Shown here piece by piece: positions 22,620-33,572 of a stretch of DNA of 64,000 nt (the first letter of the stretch is position 1; each line of letters starts with the position of its first letter). Origin of the DNA: Fomes fomentarius (lineage: Eukaryota > Basidiomycota > Agaricomycetes > Polyporales > Polyporaceae). The notes beneath the pieces were generated by a model. That model searched no databases, was not told the origin of the DNA, and saw only the letters and a program-made list of their open reading frames with translations. The position numbers were made by a program, and so were the translations under genes. Location: the NCBI GenBank assembly GCA_022606135.1, contig JABYQN010000002.1:1178001-1242000 (forward strand), read 5' to 3'.

Positions 22620-25515
22620 ATGGCGTCCTCGATGCAGCCCGCCCTCGACGTCGCCCCCGACAACGTACTCGTCGTCGACAACAGCAAACACAATTCCATG
22701 CAACATGTATACAAGGGCAAGACCGCCCGCTCGTGGCAACATCTTCCTGGAGAGATCGTCAGGTATGTTACTCATGTCGGTTATTGGTCTGCGCCACAGC
22801 TAGGCTGAACGTCTTGTCAGACTCATCACAACCTACTATCTTCTCAATGCATCCAGCAATGGATATGTACCAAACACTTGGGACCCTCGGGATATGTGGC
22901 CTCAACGTTTCGCTTTCACGACGCTCCGGGACGCGTTGGATATGGAGAAGATTATGCATCTATTCCCAGCTTGGAAACCCCACCGTGAGTGTTCATCCTA
23001 TGTACTACCACTGTTGTAGTAGCAGACCGAAGCATATGCGGAGTAAGTCGCGTCCGGGTGGGAGTATGTGGACGCGTCGAGGCGCGACGCGTTCTGCATT
23101 ACCCCCGTGCCTTCTGACGCTCGGCTAGTGTCTGTTCATCATCGAAACCTACTTAGATCCATGCTCACCAATGATTCATAGTTGAAAACCATCTGTTCTG
23201 GAACAAGGCTTGCGCCGTCGTTGACCCCACAGGTTCCTTCAACAACCTCCTCTTCATCCATCCCGCACCCACCAACGGTTCCAGCGGCGGCGGCATCATT
23301 CAACGCTTCAGCATGTATCGACACTATCGGCAGATGATGGATAATTCCTGTGCGGTATGTCGTATCAACAACCCCTACACCTCCGAGGGTCTCTGTACAG
23401 GGAACGTCAAGCGTTCGGCAACGACGCCGGCTCTTGGGGTGATTGCTGTCTGCAAGGAGCACCGCAAACAGGCCGCATATTGCGGCATATGCCTTCGAGA
23501 AGCCGCTCGAAGTGACCTAGAGGAGGAATATACGACGAGCTTCGCTATCGGCTGCACCGACAACGAGGACGACGACACCTGGCCAAAAGTTGACGCGACA
23601 TGTCGCACGTGTCGGTACGAGACCTTTTGGCGGAAAGTCCAATCACGATCGCAGTGGAGGGAGGCTGTGGACATACGGAGATGGCCGACCCTGGATTGGG
23701 AGACGAAGCAGTCGGTAGAGTCGTTTATCGACATGGGGGAGGGATCAATACGAGACGTGCTGCAGGTCGCGGAGGAGAAGCACTGGTTGCGGACGTACAC
23801 CAAACTTGGCGATATGCTGCAGCAAGCTCTCGCAGCCTCAAGATATGCGTCGCGAGCTGAAGCTGGGGAAGCCTATGCAAGCGATGAGGAGCTTAGCGAA
23901 GACGACCTCGAGGACCCGGAGATGTTGAGCCTCACTGAGGATGCAGGAGGGATTCGCGAGCTCGCGCTGAACGACTGGGCGCGAAATCGGATACTCGATG
24001 GGCACTGGATCAGCCCCGCCGACGACTGGTACAAACATACCAACAACAGTCGACCTCGATTAGCTCCCGCCCGGCATCCATGTCCTTGGAACCGTCGTGC
24101 GATCTACGAAGGTGCGCTCGATGATGGACAAGGCGATGAGGCACAAGAACTCGAACACCCCGTCCGAAGACGCACCTTGCCCCCCATCCCCCCTCATACA
24201 GCTTGTGCGAACAGACTTATCGTGCTTTCCAACGCCAGATGCGTGAAATCCTGCTTCCTCCGCTCCGCAACATCGTCCGGAAAATGGTGATGGAATGTGC
24301 AGCAGATGGTACAGATCCCGCCGTTCGCGCTGTTCGGATGACCACCGAGGATGTCGTGCGCGAGCTGCGTGACGAGTCTACCTGGTACAATGGAATCGAC
24401 TGGCTCGAGCGGAGGGCGAACGCCCGGCTAGAAGAGGAACGTCGGCGTGCAAAGGATGAGGACGACTCATCTTCCTCATCACATTCCGGTGGTTCACACA
24501 CCACTAGTCCTGTCCTCTCGACGACTACTTTGCAGACCACCCCTTCACCGCCGCCGTCGGTAAAAGACGATGAGGCTGTGGTCTCTTCTCCCCTCGCTGG
24601 TGCTCCCCCACCGACTTCTCCTGTCCTGAAAGCTCCCGAACTATTGCGACCTGTCCCATACATACCTGTGACGACGGAGCACATGCCTTACTACAGCCTG
24701 GAAGCATTCAACTACGTGGGTGATGCGGCTGTTTATCGTGTAGTCCTTGAGCTGACGGCATGTACGTGTAGGCGTGGCGAGAAGCGTGTGCGCCACTGTA
24801 TCAATGCCAATGCTCGATATGCGAGCGGTCGATGATGAGCGCAAATATGGCTACAGGAGCAACTGTACCGACGCCGGCCCAGCTCGCAGCCGCCGCGCAG
24901 GTGCAGCAGGTACAGCCACAGCCGAAACAGCCGCAGGTGCAGATCAAGATCCACGAGGCCCCCGCTCAGGTAGAAGAGATCGAGGAGGAGGAAGATGACC
25001 TGGATGAGTCGGAAGAGGAATTCGAGGACGGCGAATCAGAGTGTGGTGATGAGACCCCTATCTCGATACCCGAATCCCCCGCGCCCATCCCTCCAACCAC
25101 GCCTCGGAAACGACCGTCCTCAGATCTGGACGCTGAAACCGAGTTGGATGCGCTGTCGCTATCAACGTCTACTACGGACGCTGACGCCGGGTCAGAACGA
25201 TCACGCACACCGCCCAAACGGATGAGGCGAGAGGGCTCATACGATACGACGTTCTCGCCATCGGTCGCCGCTGTGCCTCCGCTGTCTAGTTCACCTATGA
25301 GGCAGAGGAAACGGTCGAGCGAGGAGCTAGAGGCTGACGATGAAGATGGGAGTACGCTCTTGCCTTCAGCTGGCAAGAGGATACGCGCAGACCTCGCGGA
25401 ACCGAGGACCCCACGAACACCACGAGCACCATCCTCGCGGCTAATTTCTCCGAGTGCAACGCCGACGGCCACTCGCGAGAAGAAGGCCCTAGTCGCTGGC
25501 GCGCCCAGCGACTAG
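22620..25515 (+). CDS. Large uncharacterised Cys-cluster protein of an agaricomycete-specific family, with a one-base frame break
   Basis: The start is the ATG at 22620. Exons: 22620-22762, 22821-22984, 23182-24715 and 24772-25515; introns have GTATGT, GTGAGT and GTGGGT donors and TCAG/TAG acceptors. The N-terminal block (HLPGEIVRLITTYYLL) resembles an F-box-like helix start. It is followed by Cys clusters CAVC, CKEH, CGIC and CRTC, which suggest zinc binding, then conserved WETKQSVESFIDMGEGSIRD and WARNRILDGHW. A second half carries MREILLPPLRNIVRKM, HMPYYSLEAF, a CQCSIC motif, an acidic stretch and a Ser/Pro-rich tail with basic KR pairs. I remember this arrangement from many mushroom genomes as hypothetical proteins. 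Near 24188-24193 (a run of six C) the frame changes: one extra base would give IPPSYSLCEQ and an uninterrupted protein of about 861 residues. So this allele is either broken, mis-sequenced, or uses a very short intron (24097-24140). Confidence 0.78.
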
Positions 25516-26199
25516 TTGAGACCAAGTGTACGTCGGCGGGAGTCGTGAGTGAGGACTGGTGGGACATGAGATGCTGGATGCTAGTGGACATGGGCAGCGG
25601 GGAGATAGGGACGGTGCGGGGGTGCAGGACATCTGCTGGTTTTTATACGTACGCACGTACGCGCGATGACCGACCTCGTGGGTGCCACACACACGCCCAC
25701 GCACGCTAGGAAGGGAGGAGTGCGTCCTTGCCTTGAGCAGCAGCCGGCGGCAGCGCTGAATGAGATGCATATGGCTCCTGGTGGCCGTGTACGCGTAGTG
25801 CAGCGGTCCCGCTGCGATCGATGGACGATGGACGATCCGCCCCGTGCGCATGCAGATCTCGCTTTCTTTTTCGACGCTCGCGCATTCAAGGTTTTCTCGT
25901 CATCACGCTCGCAACCACCCAATCATTGGCCTTCTCTGCGGGTGGCTAGTGCATCCGAACGACGTGCCTGTCCAGCACCTGGCGCCGCGGAGTTGTGGAG
26001 GGCTGTCTATCTGGAATCTCCCCTTCCCCGTGCCGCTCGTCTGTCCCATGTCTCCCGCCTCTACCACGTTCCCATGGCTTTCCGGACTTTCAGCTGCCAT
26101 TTGTCGCCGGCCCGTCAGAGTGGATCATCACGAGAAGGACGAAGACTAGAGGATATCGCGCCGCGGGCCACACGGATCACGGAGGACACCCAATCTTTC
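25516..26199. other. 3' flank, no gene called
   Basis: This is downstream of the Cys-cluster gene. Overlapping open frames occur on both strands (such as plus 25666-26268) without motifs. Third-base patterns do not favour any one frame. Confidence 0.4.
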
Positions 26200-26650
26200 T
26201 CCCACTTTCCTAAATCCTTCCAATTTTTACGCTTGTTTGTACGTGCTGCTTCGTGTGTGGTCGCTTGACGTTGACTCTTTCGATTTCGCCGTTCGCCGTT
26301 CGGCTCAGCGCCGTGGACTTCACTTTCAACCTGCACGCGGGCCGGCTTGTCTGGCGCGTGTCCACATTATGCCTCCCACTTGCCTCATCTTCCCCCTCTT
26401 CACTTGCTCATTTCCTCTTCTGTATATTCCCTTTGTACAGTAGCGTGCTCGTCGACGTCTGTGACCCCCTTCTCCACCCCGTCCTCACATCCCCACATCC
26501 CACTTGTGCCCTTTTCTCTCTCCCTCGTGTTATTTTATTTCATCTCGGTTTCTATCTCCTTGCCCCTTCTCCCTGACCCCGTAGTCCTCAGCCCGCACGT
26601 CCTCTCTGGTCTTGGCCTCTATCTCGCACTCCGAACTCGTCGACTGCCTC
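26200..26650 (+). promoter_or_regulatory. Long pyrimidine-rich tract, possible promoter/5' leader
   Basis: The plus strand is strongly C/T-rich over about 450 bases. This is the kind of CT tract found at transcription starts of highly expressed fungal genes. A 77-codon open frame with an ATG (26652-26885) follows it, but I recognise no protein there. Confidence 0.35.
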
Positions 26651-29039
26651 GATGGCAAGCCCGTTTCGACCCTCCCGCCTTACCCCTGTCTCCCGCTTCG
26701 CACCCTCGCCTTCCGTCTCGTGGACTCTACCACGGAAATACACATGCTACCAGTCTCACCCCATCAAATTCCTTGTCGCATTCGCACATGCTGCCGCTCT
26801 GAATCGTGCTTTGAAAACTTCCGCTCGTACTCGTCATTGGATTCAATTCGTTCTGGACCCATCGCCCCAGCTCCCCCGCTCTTAGTCACCGGTCCGACTT
26901 CTGTGGTCGATCATCGTGCATCCTCCGTTCCTGACCGTCCTATGACGAGATGGCGAGAAGTCGAATTGCAAGGTCCGGACGGTGGAGGTGATCGTGGTCG
27001 ACGGGCGACCTCTTGAGAAGAAGATCTACGTCGCACAACTTGTTCGTAAATTGTAGAAGTTCCCCATCCCCATCCCCAAACGCAACGCAACGCAACGCAG
27101 CAGCACATCATCATATACGTACCTACGTAGTTTGTACATAGCCGATCGCGCGAGAAGAGCGCGCGCACTGTATCTGTTCCTGCGGCCTGCCCACCGAAGC
27201 TGTATCTGTATATTACTCGATCTCGCCCTTGAATACATCTGCGTAGACTCATCGTGGTCACCGTCCAACATTCACCTTCTGCGCCCTTGAGTCCCAAGCT
27301 GAAAGTCGAACTGCGTCGGAAGGACGTCGGCTAGTAGAAGACGGCGAGATGGGCGTCTAATGTTGTTGGACTTGGACATGAACCATCATCGATGAGCTCG
27401 ACTCGCAATTTCCGCCGCATTCCCTGCGAAATGAACGATCACCGACGGAGAATAGGTGCTTCTACATGTAATGTTTGTATCTGTTGATCGGCTGCGTGCT
27501 CGTGTTGGCAGCTGACGAGTTCACGTATTTTTTTCCCTTGCAGGCCGAGTCACGTTGACGTATGCCAGCAGACTCAAGCATAGATTCTCGATGATATTGT
27601 CGTTTTCTTTGTCTCTGTTGCTTCTCGACTGATCAGGTGAGCATTCGGTTCTTTTTGCATGTATGATTTTGTACTTTTGTTACGCCCTGCGCGTTGTTCA
27701 CTCGATACGATACGCGGTTGAACAAGGCGCGAGAAAATAATGCTCCCGCCCTGGTTACGGGCGCTAGAACCCCTGCCCATTGTTTTCGTCCGTTGTTTCT
27801 CGACTCACGGGTGGTGCAGGCCCGACCGACATTGCAACTGCCGTTCAATGCCTCCGATGACCTTTGTTTCTGACAAAGTGAGAGAGTGGGAGCATTCCAG
27901 CCGCTGGTCTACATAATGTGGCTCGTTCTGTCCTATGGTGCTCCCCAGGAGATGCGCGGGGAAGCGGGCATCGACTCGGAGGGAGCGCACTCTGGTGGAT
28001 CGGGGGCACGGTTAGGTTGCTGTGAGCGGGGCGTGTGCTGCGTCTGGGGCTCCCCATGCGCACACCTCAACCGGCGTACCATCCATCATGATACTGGTAG
28101 ATGGTCGGTGGTGGACGTGTGGAGGCAGCCCCAATGTCGGGCAAGATGGAGCGCGTAGAGTGCGGCTTTCTGGGTGTGGTGCAAGATGGGCCGAGGGGCC
28201 TGCTGGTTGTGCGTCGATTGACCCTAGTACGGTGCCCCGTCGTTGTGCTCTTGCTTGCGTCTGGGGAGGCACGGTGACCGGCAGAAGATGGAGGCCTGAA
28301 AGCGGGTGCCACATTTGGTCTATAGTGGAGAATAGACCCTAGGCTATGTCCCGACCCTACACCACCGCCGAGCACGCGAGGTTTTCGGGCTTGAGGGTGG
28401 GGAATGGATCGGTCTGAGCATGTCGGAGGGCGGGCTTGGAGTTTCCAGCGGACCCACATTGACCTGTGCATCGTGCCTCGCCGTCGGGGCGCGTCGTCGT
28501 CGTGGGCAGTGGCATAGCGGTGACGAGCAAGTAACTGCGCAACGCTGGGATTTATTATCGCATTTTCTTGCCCTATAAGCTGTCCTGCGAGGTACTAGGG
28601 TTCACGCCCTTCGATGAGCGGTGCTCTGGCTATGGGCTCGATAACTGCATTCCGAGCATACTCTCACTTTGCGAGCGAGTTCTGTGCTCTAAATATGGAC
28701 GTGGTTACTAAAAATTCTGGTTTTTTTCGATGCATATAACATTTGACAATATGTTCCAGGGGCTCGGAGAGCGAGGCATTAGCTCTACGAGGACCCACTG
28801 TACCGGAGACACTTCCCGGCAGCCTGAGCTCTTACTTCCGGTAATTGTTCTTGTTCCTTCCAACATACAACATACATGTGCGTCATGTTTAACGCACTAT
28901 CAGCTCTCGTGTGCTTGATATAGCCACGATATGTGAATCGTAGGGATAATACCGCTTTAGATTCAAAGTGAGCCACTCGTTTGCTGTGCGAGAGAGAGTT
29001 CTAAATAATTTATCTCTTTACTGACGATCACTGCCGCAC
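26651..29039. other. No confident gene
   Basis: Competing open frames overlap at 26612-27016 (plus) and at 28012-28471 (both strands). None has a recognisable motif or a clear splice pattern. Short pentamer repeats (CGCAA, four copies) sit at about 27081-27099. A/T content rises near 28550-29030. Confidence 0.4.
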
Positions 29040-29366
29040 TTTGCTCCCGCTTTCTCTCCCATCAAACTCACCGCGGGGGCGTCGTATCCGGTTCCTCGTC
29101 CGCTCGTTGACGCGTCCCTACATGCCGAACATCCGAGTACGCCTGCAAATACCACGCCACGCCCGTCATGCTCCTTTTACGGATTGTGCACCGACCTCCG
29201 CGCCAACATCTCCGACGCCCGCCCCGTTGTTACCGTTCCGCCCTTCCATTCCGCCGCCCATGCACTGCAAGCCGACGTCGGGACATCTGAGGTGCAAGTG
29301 AAACCAGTATCGACAGGGCGCGCTCGAGCGAGAAGTCCGACTGCGCATGCGCGAATGGCATGTTGA
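29040..29366 (+). CDS. Possible exon of an unidentified protein
   Basis: One plus-strand frame is open from about 29040 to a TGA at 29364-29366 and favours C or G in third positions. It encodes FAPAFSPIKLTAGASYP, PSTPANTTPRPSC, then RPVVTVPPFHSAAHALQA. The Ser/Thr/Pro-rich character resembles the exon pieces at 29.7-30.6 kb, so it may be an upstream exon of the same gene. No domain is visible, and a second frame is open over part of the stretch. Confidence 0.22.
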   Translation, partial: FAPAFSPIKLTAGASYPVPRPLVDASLHAEHPSTPANTTPRPSCSFYGLCTDLRANISDARPVVTVPPFHSAAHALQADVGTSEVQVKPVSTGRARARSPTAHARMAC

Positions 29367-29678
29367 GGTTAGAGTTCTGGTCTCCTGGTGGTGCGTTCAG
29401 TAACGAAAGTAAGCTGTTACTTGCCTTCTTCGTGAATGCTGCTTGCTTGTATAGAGCCCTGGATGACTCCCGCTCGTCCTCCCGAGCTTGATTCTGGTAT
29501 GCGTACACTCTTGAACACTGCCCTCTGGATGTGTGCTATAACTGCGGGGCATTCGTTCTGCAAGACGGCATTCCCTCGTCGATTCTGCAATGTGGTATTC
29601 ATCTCACTCCACCTCTTCGCCCGCTACCAACCCATTCAGTTCTCCATATTCTGATACCCATTCATCGCATCGACGCGG

Positions 29679-30579
29679 GTGCCGTGCCGCTGCTCACTAT
29701 GCACAGAAGTGGGTCTTTCCAACTACCTTGTAGCTCGATTAATAAGTATACTCTCATCTAAGCCACAGCATCCCCCTCGGGCAAGCTTGGCGCCTTCTCA
29801 AAGTAGGCAGAACGGGACGAATGACACCCGCTCCCAGATGCATACTTCGCCGGGCTCCCGTATGCAAGCCCAGCAGGGCGTGCGAGATGTGAGATACGTA
29901 CAGTCCTTTCAGGACCAGACAAAGTGAGTGTTCTGTGTTTCCTTTCATTACCGGGGGACCATACTCATGGGTATGCATAACCAGGACGGCTACGCGCACA
30001 GCGCCCTTTGCCTCTCATCTGCACCCAGAGTCGTACATAGCTCAGTATGCACCTCCTCCCACATACGTTTCACCTGTGCCGATGTGTGCACCTCATCCTC
30101 AATACGTACCTCCACTTCCGCCAAGGGTCCACCGGCACCCTGTGGCAGTCCATCCTGCAATTACATACAATAGTTCTTCGTGTACTTTGATGAATAATTC
30201 TGCGAGATATGCGTCCAAGTCTGCATCAACTCCCACTTCAACATCAAGATCGATGCTCTCCAAGGGCTGGACGCCTTTCAACAATATTCACGCCGGCCCG
30301 AAGATGGATCCTTCAATAGGCTTGACTGGTAGTACGTGCCTTTCGTTTACGAATCAGCCCTCGAAACCGACCCTCTGAGATCTGTAGCACCTTTCCGGCA
30401 GAAGATCGACAACTTATCACAGGGAGGACATCGACAGCGTCGCTGAGATCAACAGTAGACTCCAGGCGTTTGCACGAACACTTCAGAATTGCTCTGACAA
30501 TACTTCCAGATTTCTATGTCAATTTCCTTTGGTCTCCACCTCGGTCGTTCTCGCTCTCATAACACCGCTGTTCGCATGA
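29679..30579 (+). CDS. Pro/Ser-rich multi-exon gene, unidentified and incompletely resolved
   Basis: Two exon-like pieces join cleanly. An exon ending at 29923 (RDVRYVQSFQDQT) has a GTGAGT donor. A 61-nt intron ends in CCAG at 29984, and the next exon continues in frame with TATRTAPFASHLHPES, APPPTYVSPVPMCAPHPQYV and SMLSKGWTPFNNIHAGPKM. A further coding-like stretch, REDIDSVAEINSRLQAF followed by RTLQNCSDNTSRF (30424-30579), has a helical, protein-like composition, but I could not fix its join with certainty (a donor near 30329-30336 is likely). The Pro/Tyr/Ser-rich middle followed by a helical tail suggests an unstructured scaffold or regulatory protein, not an enzyme. The start is unknown; the frame is open upstream to 29679 without an ATG. 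Confidence 0.32.
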
Positions 30580-31031
30580 GACTAGTAGCAGTCATGTAAT
30601 TAGCTCCGGTACACTTTTCGAAGCTCGATAACAGTGAGCTTCATGATGAGAAGTTGGATCAGCGTGCCAGTGAGCCACGGCAATCCGGAAACGTCCGGGC
30701 CGGATCATCCGAACCGGTCGGAGAAGTCACTGCGAAGATCGGATCCTTTGCGAGGTCAAGAAAGGGATATGAATCGGAAAATGGAAATAAAAAGTTCCAT
30801 GCGGTGAGATAAGCCCCTTTAACCTGCAGAAATAGGCCTCCAACGCCTTTCCAGGGCAGATAAATCAGGCTTACCTATCCCTGTACACCTAACCCAACGA
30901 ACCTTGTGAAACTGAGCAAGCTCATCGTTTCTCCAAAGTTTCTGGGTGGAGGAAACGATACGTCCGTTCCAGTGAGTCGAACTTGAACTCGAAGTCTCGA
31001 GTGTTCAGAGCGCTCAGTGCTCTCCGCCCTT
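30580..31031. other. Upstream region of the F-box gene
   Basis: Non-coding and fairly A/T-rich; probably the 3' end of the previous gene and the promoter of the F-box gene at 31032. No TATA box stands out. Confidence 0.45.
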
Positions 31032-32962
31032 ATGCATCCTGGTCTCCTCTTTCCTGGGATATACACTCTCATACTGGAGTATGTGAATCTTCAGTTTCCT
31101 GATGAGGATCCCATGCATGGGTATCACCAGTTTTGCGACTCCAATCCAACACTTGCGTCTCTAGCAAGGACATGCAAAGCGTTCCTCGAGCCTACACTCG
31201 ACGTACTGTGGCGTTCCCAGCGTTCCCTTGGGCCCATAATACGCACTTTTCCGGAGAGCGTATGGGTGGAGGAGATGTTTGATCAGGACAATCTCGGATA
31301 TCCACTGTACTATCTGGTATGTAGATTACACCGTCTGTCTCACCCGAATCTATATGAATCGTTCTACTGATCCTTGGCGATGCAGCATCTGAGAAGACCA
31401 CCCCTGGCATCTGAATGGCTCCGATTTGATTACTATGCCTATCGTGTCAAGGAGTTTGGATACCTTCGCTTCGAGTTCCCCGATGTTGAGAAGTATAACT
31501 CCGGTGCTTCGGAGCGATATGTCTTGCGCCACAATGCGACGCCTCAGGCAGTCACATTGCTATGCACTTCTCGTCGTCGACATGTGTTATTTCCCAACCT
31601 CATTCGACTGCGATGGAATGATATCTGCAACTCGTACTCACTTCCGGCCTTTCTCAGTCCGACAACGACCAGCCTCACTTTCGGTGCGGACTCCGTACCA
31701 TGGCCTGGAGCACGCTCCCAGATTGCCATGCAGCTGGATGCCGCCCCTCATACCTGTCCGGGGCTCACCGAGCTTGTGATCTTCTCGAGCCACTCGGAAG
31801 CAGTGGTAGATGCAGCAATCCGGTTCGCCTACCGTTGTTCCCGATTAGAAGGATTTGTGCTTGCGGCCCCCTCCCCATGGCCCATCGAGCTCCTTCAGCA
31901 TCTGGCCGCGCTGCCATTCCTACGCAAGGTGCGACTCGACATCGACGAGGAAGCTGGAGCCGACCTCTCCTTTCTTCACAGTGCTACCATCCACAACCCC
32001 TTCCCTTCATTGCAGAAGCTGTGGATCACCGTCCATAACTTGACACCGTGCATTGAACTTATCAAGCTCATGGACGTGTGTCGTTTGCATACTCTGGATA
32101 TCGACGTCTGCGAGAACATTCTTCCAGCCGAGGTTGGAGCGCTGTTCCGCACGCTACGAGAGCACTGCGCGCTGGATACCCTGCAATCCGTGGAGATCAC
32201 GATCGATATGGATCCCAAGTGGCAACCAGACGACGCAGACCTAGACACCTATCTCATTTTCGAGGACTTGGAGCCACTCTTAGCGTTCCCAAGCATCCGC
32301 CTGTTCGTCCTAGAACTCCACATGCACGTGGAGCTCGACAATTATGCGATCGGACAGCTTGCCGACGCATGGCCCTTACTCTGCAATTTGCGCCTTGGTT
32401 CCTTCGGATTTTGCTGTCCCACCGGTATCACATGGGCGGGACTCGCCTATCTCGTCTACAAGTGCCCACAGCTCATTTTCCTGTGCTTGCCATGGGACGC
32501 GACGACTCAAGACATCGGGAAGATCACGTCCTTACCTGACTTCAAGCCCCACAGACACCTGCGTGGCCTGTGGGCCTCGGACAGCATCATTCGGGAGGAC
32601 GATGTGGGACGTTTCGCGGAATGCATCTTTTCCATAGCTCCCTTTATCCAAGTGCTCAACGGGTATGCATACTATAACTCGCAGCTCGGAATCGAGGCGC
32701 CCAGCGATGTCAATGCGTTCTATGCGCAGGTGGAGACCATCATGTGGGGGCTGAGGAGGACAAGGATGCGGAACGAATTCGGTTTCTTGGATGCATACGG
32801 TATGTCATTCTTCACATACATCAGTGATTAACTCATGTGCTCATTCGTTCACTTTGCTCAGTTTTAAATGAGGCTGACATGATGAACGACTTCAGCGCGA
32901 GGCCAGTCCCACGGTTCCCGTACGTAAGGGCTGGGAGATCGGAGGTCTATAGTTTGTTTTAG
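31032..32962 (+). CDS. F-box-like domain protein, 599 residues
   Basis: This is a probable substrate adaptor of an SCF ubiquitin ligase (family inference). Three exons fit: 31032-31316, 31386-32799 and 32862-32962, with GTATGT donors and CAG/TCAG acceptors. The N-terminal F-box-like region reads GIYTLILEYVNL, then CDSNPTLASLARTCKAFLEP and LDVLWRSQRSLGPII, which is a very common arrangement in basidiomycete F-box proteins. The long remainder contains repeated Leu-rich segments (LIRLRWNDICNSYSLPAFL, LHTLDIDVC, LCNLRLGSFGF, LIFLCLPWD) typical of the substrate-binding half. The ATG at 31032 gives MHPGLLFPGIYT; no better start was seen, although most relatives begin with Pro-Glu-Ile at this place, so an upstream exon is possible. 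A second F-box-like gene follows in the same direction but is not closely similar. Confidence 0.85.
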
Positions 32963-33572
32963 ACCTCATACGGTGCATGCCGTATCTACTGCACAACCCC
33001 TCGTAACTACGCTCTATCTCGTCATTTGACTCCCCTGCAACCCTTTCGCATCCCTCAATCCCTCTCCTACTAGCTACCCGGTATGCTGGTGCATCACTTA
33101 CCCAATGAATTTAACTTCATTACCAAGTACCTTCAACCGTTGGTATACTAGTGGTTCACCTTGACCTAGCTCGGTACCTAACAGTCAAAATAGCTGTTTG
33201 TATACCCTCTCATGTCAGAATCAGATACTGATGTTCCGTCGCAAGATTGGAGCAGAACGCACTACTTGTGTAAGGCTTCGGGTGTGCGGAACTAGGCGCT
33301 CTCACGGGCAGTCCCGAAGCTTAGCGACGGTTTCCTCGGTCGCCGAATATAGACATCGCCACCTGGTTCCCAAGAACCTTAGTGAGTAACTGGCTAGGAG
33401 GGCCTCTACCGCAGGAGCTCAACTCTATTTCGGACTCCCACCGATGACTCGATCGGACACAAATCATATACACGAAACATCCTAACACCTTTGGCGAAGT
33501 TGCGCTTCTGACATCGTTGTAATCCGTACATTGTCACTCACTGACTTCCCTCCACGTAGATCCTCTGGCGCG
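32963..33572. other. Intergenic between two F-box-like genes
   Basis: No coding signal was seen. The region holds the 3' end of the first and the promoter of the second F-box-like gene. Confidence 0.5.
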
